From positions 1 through 12,789 of the forward strand of contig PMOP01000289.1 of assembly GCA_003161495.1 (NCBI GenBank): a DNA stretch of 12,789 nt, given 5' to 3'. A program made the translations under genes and the position numbers. Shown in pieces: positions 1 through 6,341 of this stretch; the first letter of the stretch is position 1; each line of letters starts with the position of its first letter. The notes under the pieces were generated by a model. That model ran no database searches. It was given only the letters and a program-made list of their open reading frames with translations, and was not told the DNA's origin. The DNA comes from Acidobacteriota bacterium. GTDB taxonomy: Bacteria; Acidobacteriota; Terriglobia; Acidiferrales; UBA7541.

Positions 1-803
1 TACTTGCCGCCTTCCGACTTCTTTTGCATATCGCCATACGTAACATTGTCCTCGCACACCATTTCTCCGATATTCCAGTCCGGCTTCAGCTCGTAGGTTG
101 CGTGGCCTCCCCAGGGTTTCGTGTACGCTTTCGGGTCTTCAATCGTCGTGTCGATGGTCAACGTGTCATGATTCACTCGCCTGATGCGCTCCACCACGCG
201 CAGATCTTCCGTGTGCGGATGGCCATCATTGTCGAGCCAGGTCTTGTCGTTGAAGCCCACGGTGTCCACGACCAGCGTATCTCCATCCCATTTTCCAATC
301 GAGTCGCCCATCCAAGTGCCGGGCAAATCCTTGGCGTGCTCGCGCCCATCGGTGAAAATATTCCGAGCGAAATGGTCGTACTCGAAAAGCATCAAGACGC
401 GGCCAGGGAGGTTGGCAATCTCCACGGGCTCGCCGCGGATCAGATACACCCTCGGAATGCCCGGAGGAAAACACTGCAAGATCGGATCGTTTGATTCCGT
501 TATGGAAACTGCGTTCGGCCCGACGTTAGGTTTGTTGGCTTTGAATTTTTCTTCCGCCCAGGGAGTCATCGGCGGTTTTTCATTGGTGATGGAAAATGCA
601 AGCTCGTAGATGGTGTACTTGCGAGCTTTGTCAGGCGGGCGCCGCGAGCGTCTCCAAACGCCGGACAGGTCCGCGGGTGGAGCCGCCATATTTGTATTTG
701 TAGTTTTTGCGGTACGGGACTCGGCGGTCTGAGCGAGAATTGCTTGCGAAGAGGCCAGCGCCGCCACCGCGACCATGATGAATCCCAATATGCGATTGCG
801 CAT
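1..803 (-). CDS. Secreted 'SGVW' family protein of unknown function (3' end cut by window edge)
   Basis: I read this frame by hand from an ATG at 803 leftward; it stays open to the window edge (267 codons seen). Residues 1-24 form a signal peptide (short basic start, hydrophobic core, AILAQ cleavage region), so the product is probably periplasmic. The mature part begins with DLSGVW (about residues 46-51) and carries PPMTPWAEEKF, EIANLPGRVLMLFEYDH, TWMGDSIGKWDGDTLVVDT and VVERIRRV. I recognise these as marks of a protein family present in many copies in Acidobacteriota and lacking an assigned reaction. GGGAG lies about 9 bases before the ATG. The gene starts 22 bases after the stop of the DUF6152-type gene, so the two are probably co-transcribed. 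Family members are usually near 300 residues, so only a short C-terminal part should be missing. Function unknown; beta-rich secreted fold is inference. Confidence 0.85.
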   Translation of the reverse strand, partial: MRNRILGFIMVAVAALASSQAILAQTAESRTAKTTNTNMAAPPADLSGVWRRSRRPPDKARKYTIYELAFSITNEKPPMTPWAEEKFKANKPNVGPNAVSITESNDPILQCFPPGIPRVYLIRGEPVEIANLPGRVLMLFEYDHFARNIFTDGREHAKDLPGTWMGDSIGKWDGDTLVVDTVGFNDKTWLDNDGHPHTEDLRVVERIRRVNHDTLTIDTTIEDPKAYTKPWGGHATYELKPDWNIGEMVCEDNVTYGDMQKKSEGGK

Positions 804-825
804 TTGTGAAACTCCCCGGCGGCCG

Positions 826-1224
826 CTACTCCGCATAATCTTCGCCGCGGTCCATCACGGTTTCTTTTCCGCTCGGAAACACGACCTTGCGGAGGCGCAT
901 GATGTGCGAACCGTTTTTCGCCAGGTTGCCGACAAACGTGATCTGATCTCCGGGCTTGAATAAAGTTTTGTTCCACCCCAGTCGGTACATCGTGGTCAGG
1001 CTGGGCGCTTCACCGGTCCATTTGTCGACCTTCCCGTTCGCGCCCGTCACCTCGAACAGAATTTCCGTATGCGGATTCATAAACTGAAAATCCGTTACCG
1101 TGCCTTTCATGGTTGTCAATTTCGTGGAGTCGTAAACGGAAGCGCCATGATGCGCAAAGATAGGAGCCGCGACCAGGCAAATGCCGAGAGCCACCGCCAA
1201 AAAGGCCACACGCTTAATTTTCAC
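826..1224 (-). CDS. DUF6152-type small secreted protein
   Basis: A 132-residue exported protein. I chose the GTG at 1224 because GAGGTG lies just upstream at good spacing and because translation then begins with a proper signal peptide (VKIKRVAFLAVALGICLVAA...IFA). An in-frame ATG at 1308 would add 28 polar residues before it and has no clear ribosome site. The mature protein starts with AHHG, then TTMKGTVTDFQFMNPHTEILFEV, a Trp-containing middle (DKWTGEAPSL) and FKPGDQITFVGNLAKNG. This matches my memory of the DUF6152 family (HHG start, 'G.VT...NPH', 'G..V.G'), small beta-barrel-like periplasmic proteins of unknown role. The HH pair at the mature N-terminus could bind a metal, which is speculative. 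The SGVW-family gene follows 22 bases downstream, a common pairing in Acidobacteriota. Confidence 0.85.
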   Translation of the reverse strand: MKIKRVAFLAVALGICLVAAPIFAHHGASVYDSTKLTTMKGTVTDFQFMNPHTEILFEVTGANGKVDKWTGEAPSLTTMYRLGWNKTLFKPGDQITFVGNLAKNGSHIMRLRKVVFPSGKETVMDRGEDYAE

Positions 1225-1275
1225 GGAACACCTCGCAGTTGGCGCGACTATCCCACCGCCATCCGGCCGTGTCAA

Positions 1276-1316
1276 TGCAAAATCGCCAGTGCAAAATCGC
1301 CGGTGCAAATCGCTAG
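1276..1316. repeat. Three-copy short tandem repeat (unit about 14 bp)
   Basis: Three head-to-tail copies of TGCAAAATCGCC(A/G)G lie at 1276-1289, 1290-1303 and 1304-1316. The third copy is degenerate (one A shorter, CTAG ending). They sit in the intergenic gap between the cyclophilin stop and the DUF6152-type start, about 50 bases upstream of that gene. They could be a slippage product or clustered protein-binding sites; the sequence alone does not decide. Confidence 0.8.
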
Positions 1317-1350
1317 TTGAGTTTTTCGCCGGCCGGTATTGCGAATTGTA

Positions 1351-2052
1351 CTATTTGGGCGAGGCATCCGGCGGCGGCAAAGCTTCCGGAGCATCGGCTG
1401 GAGCGGGACCCACGCGCTCGATGGTCACGCGCTGAATATGCAGCGGCGTGACCGGCGTGTCGCCGGCATCTCGCGGCACTCGCGCAATCGCTTTCACGAT
1501 GTCCACATTTTCGCATTGTCCCCAGATCGTGTACTTCCCGTTGAACGACGGATAAGCGGCCTCGGTGATAAAAAAGTGCGTGTCATTTGTGTCGGGTCCG
1601 CTGTTGGCCATGGCCAGGCGGCCCGGTGCGTCGAATTTCAGCGATGGCGCGATTTCGCTCTTGTAGGGAAAGCCCGGGCCCTCGGGATGCCCGACGCCTG
1701 TGCCGAGCAAATCGCCGCCCTGGATCATGACGCCGGGAATTACGTGGTCGAAAATGAGGCCGTCAAAAAACTTCTTGCGCTCCACTTGCTTCGTTTCCGG
1801 ATGGACGTACGATATTTTTCCGATCGCCAGGCCTACCATCGTGCGCACGGTGACCGGGGCTTCAGCCTCGAAAAGTTTGCAGGAGATATTTCCTTTGTCG
1901 GTTTCGAGCGTCCAATACAGACCGGGCTTGCGCTTGTCGGCAGGCGCTGCTCCGGCGGGCATTACAGGGAAAAACAATAATGTTGTGGCGAGCGTGGCTA
2001 TCGAGAGGAACGCGGCGAAAAGAGTTGTCAATTTGTGCGATGGTTTTTGCAT
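1351..2052 (-). CDS. Exported cyclophilin-type peptidyl-prolyl cis-trans isomerase, altered active site
   Basis: Cyclophilins catalyse cis-trans isomerisation of Xaa-Pro bonds. The start at 2052 gives MQKPSHKLTTLFAAF and a long hydrophobic export signal ending near PAGAA (about residue 36). A further upstream ATG at 2118 would run through an intergenic repeat and is rejected. The 233-residue product has the cyclophilin core: LETDKGNISCKLF (strand 1), FFDGLIFDHVIPGVMIQGGD, GTGVGHPEGPGF, GRLAMANSGPDTNDTHFFIT and FNGKYTIWGQ. It ends in a Pro/Ala-rich tail. The arginine of the usual FHR(V/I)IP catalytic motif is histidine here (FDHVIP), the SQFFI glutamine is histidine (THFFIT), and the histidine of DGKH is tyrosine (NGKY). 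Catalysis may be weak or altered. The fold assignment is firm; the activity is uncertain. Confidence 0.9.
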   Translation of the reverse strand: MQKPSHKLTTLFAAFLSIATLATTLLFFPVMPAGAAPADKRKPGLYWTLETDKGNISCKLFEAEAPVTVRTMVGLAIGKISYVHPETKQVERKKFFDGLIFDHVIPGVMIQGGDLLGTGVGHPEGPGFPYKSEIAPSLKFDAPGRLAMANSGPDTNDTHFFITEAAYPSFNGKYTIWGQCENVDIVKAIARVPRDAGDTPVTPLHIQRVTIERVGPAPADAPEALPPPDASPK

Positions 2053-2057
2053 CGGTC

Positions 2058-2124
2058 TTCTCGGTTTTCCTCTGTGTTCTCTGTGTTGAAATCCAAAAAA
2101 GCGTAACACAGAGTTCACCGAGAA
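2058..2124. repeat. Intergenic inverted repeat of the 'CTCTGTGTT' type
   Basis: The left arm (2058-2078, TTCTCGGTTTTCCTCTGTGTT minus its last base) and the right arm (2105-2124, AACACAGAGTTCACCGAGAA) pair over about 20 bp with a few mismatches. The spacer holds a second TTCTCTGTGTT copy at 2077-2087. It lies immediately upstream of the cyclophilin gene and downstream of the propeller gene. From memory, CTCTGTGTTCTCTGTG-like elements recur between genes in Acidobacteriota and other soil bacteria. The role is unknown; it is not a classical terminator because no T-run follows the stem. Confidence 0.75.
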
Positions 2125-2224
2125 AAGAGGAGTGTCGCAGAGACGCCTCGATTGAAGATCGAACCTATCGATTCATCCAAATTCTGAGACAAAGAGGCGC
2201 GGCCTATCAAACGCTTAACAAATT

Positions 2225-3295
2225 TTATTTCTTGACGTATTTCTTCAGATCCATGGGGCCGACTTCTGCGCCATACACGTTGCCCTGATGGTCCACCGCC
2301 ACGCCTTCCGCCGCGCTGGATGCGCCTTTTGGCGCTGGATCAGGAATAAACGCCGTGACTTTGCCGTCCTTTGCGCTGCCGATCCGGATGCCCCGCATGC
2401 ACCGCGGATTATATCCATAGCCCGGCTGGTCCGTGGACTCCGAGTCGGCCACATATATGGTGTCGTCCCTGTCGATGAAAATTCCGCTGGGCCGGCCGAA
2501 TTGTTTCCACTCGGCGATGAATTTTCCGTCCTGCGTAAAAATCTGGATGCGGTTGTTGGAACGGTCCCCGACAAAAAGACGTCCCTTGGAATCGAAAGCC
2601 AGCGTATGAGGCCCATTGAATTCACCGGGCGCGGTCCCCAACTTTCCCCACTCCTTGATGAACTTCCCATCTTTCGAGAACTTCACGATGCGCGCGTTCA
2701 CTTGCGAATTCGGCGGAGAGCCGTGCCCGTCCGCGACAAAAATATCGCCATTTGGAGCCACCACGAAAGCCGACGGGCGGTTGAAGGTATCCGGAGTATT
2801 GCCGGGTACGCCGGCCTTGCCGAGCGTCATCAAGACTTTTCCCTCTGGGCTGAACTTAAATATCTGATGGCCCTTGCCGTGTTTGCCCGCGTCATCACTG
2901 GTCCCGAGTCCTCCCACTCCGTCGGTGACCCACACGTTTCCATCCTTGTCCGCAAAAATTCCGTGAGGAAGTACGAACATTCCCGCGCCAAAATTCTTCA
3001 GGAGTTTTCCCGACGGCTCAAACTCCAGAATCGGAGCAAGGTTGGAATCCGCGCAACTATTTCCGCCGCACCGGTCATAGGTCCAAATGTTGCCGTCAGG
3101 GCCAATCGCCACGCCCGAGGTCGATCCCCACTTTCTCCCATCCGGTAATTGCGCCCAGCCCGTGACTGTCCGATACGGATTCGGCAAATCGTTCGGAGGG
3201 GGATAGCTCGCCTGACCCCACGCACACGTGCTGGAAACCGCAAGGATCGCGATGCCCACGGCCAGCTCGATTTTTTGTCGGTTCGCATGTCGCAT
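2225..3295 (-). CDS. Secreted NHL-repeat beta-propeller protein
   Basis: A 356-residue exported propeller. The start at 3295 (MRHANRQKIELAVG...) follows GGAG and begins directly with a signal peptide ending near CAWGQ (residue 27). The ATG at 3337 would add 14 residues and overlap the cupin gene upstream. Repeated blade signatures are visible: SGVAIGPDGNIWTYD, PHGIFADKDGNVWVTD, SAFVVAPNGDIFVADG, PHTLAFDSKGRLFVGDRSNNRIQIF, SGIFIDRDDTIYVAD and EGVAVDHQGNVYGAE, about six blades of the NHL class. Such proteins resemble the peptidylglycine amidating lyase and 6-bladed TolB-like propellers. No catalytic residue set is evident, so a binding or scaffold role is as likely as an enzyme role. A CGGNSC pair could form a disulfide. 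It lies 28 bases after the upstream cupin stop, suggesting an operon. Confidence 0.9.
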   Translation of the reverse strand: MRHANRQKIELAVGIAILAVSSTCAWGQASYPPPNDLPNPYRTVTGWAQLPDGRKWGSTSGVAIGPDGNIWTYDRCGGNSCADSNLAPILEFEPSGKLLKNFGAGMFVLPHGIFADKDGNVWVTDGVGGLGTSDDAGKHGKGHQIFKFSPEGKVLMTLGKAGVPGNTPDTFNRPSAFVVAPNGDIFVADGHGSPPNSQVNARIVKFSKDGKFIKEWGKLGTAPGEFNGPHTLAFDSKGRLFVGDRSNNRIQIFTQDGKFIAEWKQFGRPSGIFIDRDDTIYVADSESTDQPGYGYNPRCMRGIRIGSAKDGKVTAFIPDPAPKGASSAAEGVAVDHQGNVYGAEVGPMDLKKYVKK

Positions 3296-3323
3296 GGTTT
3301 TCTCTCCGCCCGCGTAATCTTCG

Positions 3324-3779
3324 TTACTTGCTCTCAATATTGATCGCGTAGTAGCCCACCGTCTTCGTCGAAATTTCTTTCCACCAATGCGGCGTCTTTG
3401 CGGGAATCGTGATGACGTCGCCTTTGCTCAAGTGAAAAGTCTCGCCGCCTTCGATGGACGTGGCCGTCATCTGATCGGGGCTGGTCCGTTTGGCGCCGAC
3501 CATCGTTCCGCCCGTAATAAATGTCGCCTCCCCATCGACCATGATGAAGATGTGATTGGTGTGCTCATGATATTCGACCGCGCCGGCTTCCCGCCGATTG
3601 GCCAGGACGAGGAGGCCCGGGTCGTTGATGATCGGACCGCCTTTGGCCATCACGGCCGCGACTTGATCGTGCGGAATATAGTGGACGGACGCCGGGACGC
3701 CCTCTCCCGTGGATGCCGCGGAAGCGCCAGCCAAAATAAACATCGCGAATAACGCAGCTTTTGCGAGAACAAATTTCAT
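3324..3779 (-). CDS. Secreted small cupin protein (paralogue A)
   Basis: A 151-residue single-domain cupin with a signal peptide (MKFVLAKAALFAMFILAGASAAS) and GGGGAG before the ATG. Motif 1 is VEYHEHTNHIFIMVDGEATFITGG (about residues 68-91). It supplies H71, H73 and H76 where many cupins have HxH followed by Glu. Motif 2 is KGDVITIPAKTPHWW (119-133), giving H131. The four His could bind one divalent metal; the substrate is unknown. The stretch GT(M/V)VG-KRT between the motifs is shared with the neighbouring cupin, so the pair arose by duplication. It sits 42 bases after that cupin and 28 before the propeller gene. An oxygenase, isomerase or ligand-binding role cannot be told apart from sequence. 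Confidence 0.88.
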   Translation of the reverse strand: MKFVLAKAALFAMFILAGASAASTGEGVPASVHYIPHDQVAAVMAKGGPIINDPGLLVLANRREAGAVEYHEHTNHIFIMVDGEATFITGGTMVGAKRTSPDQMTATSIEGGETFHLSKGDVITIPAKTPHWWKEISTKTVGYYAINIESK

Positions 3780-3821
3780 TTCGCTCTCCCCTCAACTCAA
3801 ATTTTTAATTCCGAGCGGATT

Positions 3822-4385
3822 TTACTGCGCGGCGCCAACCGGGCGTGCCACATGCAATGTCATCAGCACGAGCGCTCCGCCCGCCGGCTTGAACTGGTGC
3901 GGCGTGCCTTCCGGAATGATCGCGAAATCCCCTTTTGCAATGGTCCGCATCGTTCCGCCATCAATCGCCGTGCCGGAAAGGTTCGCCGCGTTTGTGCGTT
4001 TCTCTCCCACCACCGTGCCGCCGGTGATCATCGTTCCGCCTCCGTCGATCACGTAAACCATTTCCGCTTCTTTTTCGTGCACGGCAACGGCTCCATCGAT
4101 GGGACGGTATTCAAGATTTGCGGTATACGGCGCGAGGGAAAGAATGTGTTCGGCCACCATGACCTGGCCTTCCTTGTGTTCGGCCTTGGCTTTTGCCAGC
4201 AGGGCTTGCACATCCGCCGAGGACGTAAATGTATTTATCATCGCCGCATCCGTCTGCGCGGCAGGCGCCTGAGGCAGTGCCGTTAATGCCGCCGGCGCGG
4301 TTGCCGGAGACTTCGCCGGTTGTCCAGCCATCACCACCACCGCCGCAATCAGCCCCAGTGCAAGACTTATTCCAAGAGTGCGCAT
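3822..4385 (-). CDS. Secreted small cupin protein (paralogue B)
   Basis: A 187-residue exported cupin and the first gene of the leftward run. GGGGAGG stands just before the ATG. Residues 1-21 are the signal (or lipoprotein-like) segment, followed by an Ala/Pro/Thr-rich linker to about residue 45 and a helical stretch (ADVQALLAKAKAEHKEG). Cupin motif 1 is VAVHEKEAEMVYVIDGGGTMITGG: H103 and E108 are kept, but the second His position is K105. Motif 2 is KGDFAIIPEGTPHQF, giving H163. The internal segments GTVVGEKRT and GTAIDGG align with the downstream cupin. The linker suggests the domain is held away from the membrane. Metal loading may differ from paralogue A because of the H-to-K position; substrate unknown. 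Confidence 0.88.
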   Translation of the reverse strand: MRTLGISLALGLIAAVVVMAGQPAKSPATAPAALTALPQAPAAQTDAAMINTFTSSADVQALLAKAKAEHKEGQVMVAEHILSLAPYTANLEYRPIDGAVAVHEKEAEMVYVIDGGGTMITGGTVVGEKRTNAANLSGTAIDGGTMRTIAKGDFAIIPEGTPHQFKPAGGALVLMTLHVARPVGAAQ

Positions 4386-4436
4386 ACGTACCTCCCCTTT
4401 TCCGGGATTTTAATTTTTAAATTCCGGTTGCGCACA

Positions 4437-4465
4437 TTTATACACCCGCGCATCGCTCAGGTGAA
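4437..4465 (-). promoter_or_regulatory. Candidate sigma70-type promoter for the cupin-propeller run
   Basis: On the minus strand TTCACC (4465-4460), 17 bases, then TATAAA (4442-4437), about 50 bases before the ATG at 4385. The -10 box matches consensus at 5 of 6 positions and the -35 at 4 of 6. Position and spacing are right for the first gene of a leftward operon; unproven. Confidence 0.4.
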
Positions 4466-4651
4466 CTCAAAATGATTTCGGATGCATATCCACGAAAAGC
4501 GAGAAGCTGTGCACAACGGGGCGGGCCATTGAAAAATTTTTGAAATTCCCGGAAATGCTGTACGAAGTGTTCGCCCCGGCGTAGTATCTCAAGTTCAAGC
4601 GATTCGCGGATACGCTCAATCGCGTTTCATGAACAAGGGGCGGAAAATTAC

Positions 4652-5017
4652 ATGCTAAAATTATTGGCACACTGGATCCTAAGCGCACTGTGTTTACTGC
4701 TGGTAGCGAATTTTGTGCCCGGATTTTTCGTTCAGGGCTTTGGGACGGCGCTGATCGCGGCGGTGGTTATCGGCCTGGTCAACGGCACGATTGGCATCCT
4801 TCTGAAGATTCTTACGTTTCCACTTACCATCCTCACCTTCGGCATCTTTTGGCTGCTGATTAACGCGTTCATGCTGAAGTTCGCTTCAATCTTCGTCCCT
4901 GGATTTGAGGTGCGCGGCCTGTGGCCCGCGTTCTGGGGAGGGTTAATTCTGAGTGTTCTGAATATGACGATCCGGCAGCTGCTTAAGAATCGTCCCCCGG
5001 TTTACATCGCCCGATAA
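4652..5017 (+). CDS. Four-helix membrane protein, phage-holin-4-2 / YvlD-like family
   Basis: A 121-residue membrane protein with four predicted hydrophobic segments, about residues 5-26, 31-52, 56-77 and 89-107. The motif FVPGF occurs twice (after helices 1 and 3, as NFVPGF and IFVPGF), showing the internal repeat of this family. FPLTILTFGIFWLLINAFML is the typical middle. It belongs to the PF04020 'phage holin 4 superfamily' class, which despite its name is a common chromosomal inner-membrane family of unknown role (YvlD in Bacillus). A purine-rich GGGGCGGAAAA precedes the ATG. There is no phage gene nearby, so a lysis role is unlikely. The last 16 bases overlap the 3' end of the convergent zinc-ribbon gene. 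Confidence 0.9.
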   Translation: MLKLLAHWILSALCLLLVANFVPGFFVQGFGTALIAAVVIGLVNGTIGILLKILTFPLTILTFGIFWLLINAFMLKFASIFVPGFEVRGLWPAFWGGLILSVLNMTIRQLLKNRPPVYIAR

Positions 5018-5211
5018 ACAAGCTGAGTCCGCGAGTAGACCGAAATTTTCTTGCAGTTTGGACACTCCAGGCTCAAACCGGCAATAGGAAATTCAGGCTT
5101 GTCCCCAAGCCAGGCAAAGGGATCGCGAAGGGAAGGCATAGCTTCAGTGTCAATCTGACTGTGGGTGAAATCTTCCTTGCAATCGGGACAGCCGAGAACC
5201 CATCGAGCCAT
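5002..5211 (-). CDS. Small zinc-ribbon protein
   Basis: A 69-residue protein starting MARWVLGCPDCKEDF, with GGAG about 8 bases before the ATG. A longer in-frame reading from 5370 is possible but the added 53 residues are low-complexity and AT-biased, so I reject it. Two CxxC knuckles, CPDC (residues 8-11) and CPNC (near residue 52), make a zinc ribbon separated by KPEFPIAGLSLE. Such miniproteins are widespread hypothetical proteins in Acidobacteriota and Proteobacteria; the zinc is probably structural. The gene converges on the membrane-protein gene and overlaps its last 16 bases. Confidence 0.75.
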   Translation of the reverse strand: MARWVLGCPDCKEDFTHSQIDTEAMPSLRDPFAWLGDKPEFPIAGLSLECPNCKKISVYSRTQLVYRAM

Positions 5212-5290
5212 TTTGCGGTCTCCAACGGCCGTCGGGGGGTGTCGGCCACATCTTGCACGCGTCTTCGTTGTCGATAATGTTTGGTACCCT

Positions 5291-5311
5291 ACATAGTAAA
5301 TAAGACTATGT
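5291..5311. promoter_or_regulatory. Short perfect inverted repeat, candidate operator
   Basis: ACATAGT (5291-5297), spacer AAATAAG, ACTATGT (5305-5311). It lies 80 bases upstream of the zinc-ribbon start in an AT-rich stretch (about 5270-5460) that contrasts with the GC-rich genes around it. No coding region or convincing promoter hexamer pair was found in the rest of 5212-5460. Confidence 0.35.
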
Positions 5312-5460
5312 AAATACAGTGAAATATCTAGACCCGTCAAGCGAATTCCAAGTAAAGAATATTTATGCAATCTTTATGTGGCAGGTATTTCATTCCCTAC
5401 TGGATTCGATGTATTCCAATTTCCATCACATTCAAGCTAGATAAATCAGTGACACAAAAA

Positions 5461-5485
5461 GCTCGCCAAGCGAGCGTTTTATTTT
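5461..5485 (+). terminator. Intrinsic terminator-like hairpin 12 bases before a regulator gene
   Basis: GCTCGC (5461-5466), loop CAA, GCGAGC (5470-5475), then GTTTTATTTT. Five A residues precede the stem, so it could also act leftward. No plus-strand gene ends nearby: the previous one ends at 5017. It therefore either ends an unrecognised short transcript or works as a leader attenuator of the Crp-like gene that begins at about 5498. Confidence 0.6.
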
Positions 5486-5497
5486 CCAGGTTTATGG

Positions 5498-6259
5498 GTG
5501 GACTCCGTGACAAACAAGAGGAAGCGGCAAGGAAAGCCCGCGGCCATGCGAACGGATCCGAAAGGGAAGGCGATAGCCAATAAGATCCTCCTGGCTATGT
5601 CCGACGGCGAATATCACAAAGTGTGCCCGCATTTGGAATTTGTGGAATTGCCGCAGCGTTTCAGCCTTCATGAGCCCAACAAAAAAATGGAGTTTGCCTA
5701 CTTCCTGAATCAGGGCCTGGCTTCCATCGTGGTCTCCACGCGTGGGGGAAGAGATGTGGAGGCTGGCGTCGTCGGATTTGAGGGCTTTGTGGGAACTGCG
5801 CTCGCAGTGCGGCTGTTCAGTAGTCCGCTCTGCGAAGTGATGCAAATTTCCGGCGACGGTTTCCGCATCAGGGCGGCTGCGCTCCATGCCGCTCTCCGCG
5901 ACACGCCGGATTTTCAGATGAGGTTGAGCCGCAACGCGGTCCTGCAGGGGATGCAGGTGGCGCAGACAGCCGCCTGCAACCGTTTGCACGATGTGGAACA
6001 GAGGCTGGCCCGCTGGCTGCTCATGGCCGAAGACCGGGTGAAGACGGCCAGGCTGCCGATTACTCACGATTTTCTCGCCACCATGCTCGGAACGGATCGC
6101 CCGAGCGTAAGTCTTGCCGCTCAAGCCCTGCAACAGCGCAACACGATCCAATATAACCGAGGCGATGTGAAAGTTTTAAATCGCAGAAAACTGGAAACGT
6201 CTGCCTGCGAATGTTACAGGGTGATTCAGAAATTGAATGGTGAACTCGATTTAAATTGA
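5498..6259 (+). CDS. Crp/Fnr-like transcriptional regulator (paralogue 1)
   Basis: A DNA-binding regulator with an N-terminal cyclic-nucleotide-binding-like beta-roll (about residues 40-125), a long dimer helix (about 140-175) and a C-terminal winged helix-turn-helix. HTH: LPITHDFLATMLGTDRPSVS and following residues, about 186-212. The classical cAMP-contact motif (FGE...R(S/T)A) is absent; the loop reads EAGVVGFEGFVGT, so the ligand is not evidently cAMP. Cysteines in AACNRLH (C160) and CECY (C237, C239) are shared with the next gene. I give the GTG at 5498 (weak AGG upstream); GTG 5507 or ATG 5546 (MRTDPKGKAIANK) are alternatives, and family resemblance favours the ATG. The sequence is about 50 percent alike to its downstream paralogue by eye, indicating tandem duplication. 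Target genes unknown. Confidence 0.88.
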   Translation: MDSVTNKRKRQGKPAAMRTDPKGKAIANKILLAMSDGEYHKVCPHLEFVELPQRFSLHEPNKKMEFAYFLNQGLASIVVSTRGGRDVEAGVVGFEGFVGTALAVRLFSSPLCEVMQISGDGFRIRAAALHAALRDTPDFQMRLSRNAVLQGMQVAQTAACNRLHDVEQRLARWLLMAEDRVKTARLPITHDFLATMLGTDRPSVSLAAQALQQRNTIQYNRGDVKVLNRRKLETSACECYRVIQKLNGELDLN

Positions 6260-6314
6260 TTTCCCGCTGAGTGTCGCACAGCCTACAGACATCTGCCACC
6301 CCCTCCGGCTAGAG

Positions 6315-6334
6315 TTTTGTTCCCACGAACAAAA
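6315..6334. promoter_or_regulatory. Perfect 8-bp-arm palindrome before the second regulator
   Basis: TTTTGTTC (6315-6322), CCAC, GAACAAAA (6327-6334), ending 7 bases before the ATG at 6342. Two-fold symmetric sites of this size are typical operators, and the position would block transcription or initiation of the second Crp-like gene. The core TGTTC-N4-GAACA resembles a LexA-type box I recall for Verrucomicrobia. It also could form a small RNA stem. Assignment of the binding protein is speculative. Confidence 0.5.
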
Positions 6335-6341
6335 AGTTGAA

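Noticed and set aside
1276..1316. CRISPR-like array
   Set aside because: The units are contiguous without spacers and number only three; no cas gene is nearby.
2288..3148. Long open reading on the plus strand over the propeller gene
   Set aside because: It is antisense to a protein with a signal peptide and clear NHL repeats, and has no ribosome site or family features.
4532..4541. AAAAATTTTT palindrome as an operator
   Set aside because: A simple A/T run of this length is weak evidence and has no promoter element around it.
4652..5017. Phage remnant suggested by the 'holin' family name
   Set aside because: The PF04020 family is mostly chromosomal and no other phage gene is present.
5365..5583. 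72-codon plus-strand reading before and into the first Crp-like gene
   Set aside because: It crosses the terminator hairpin, overlaps the regulator start in another frame and has no recognisable domain.
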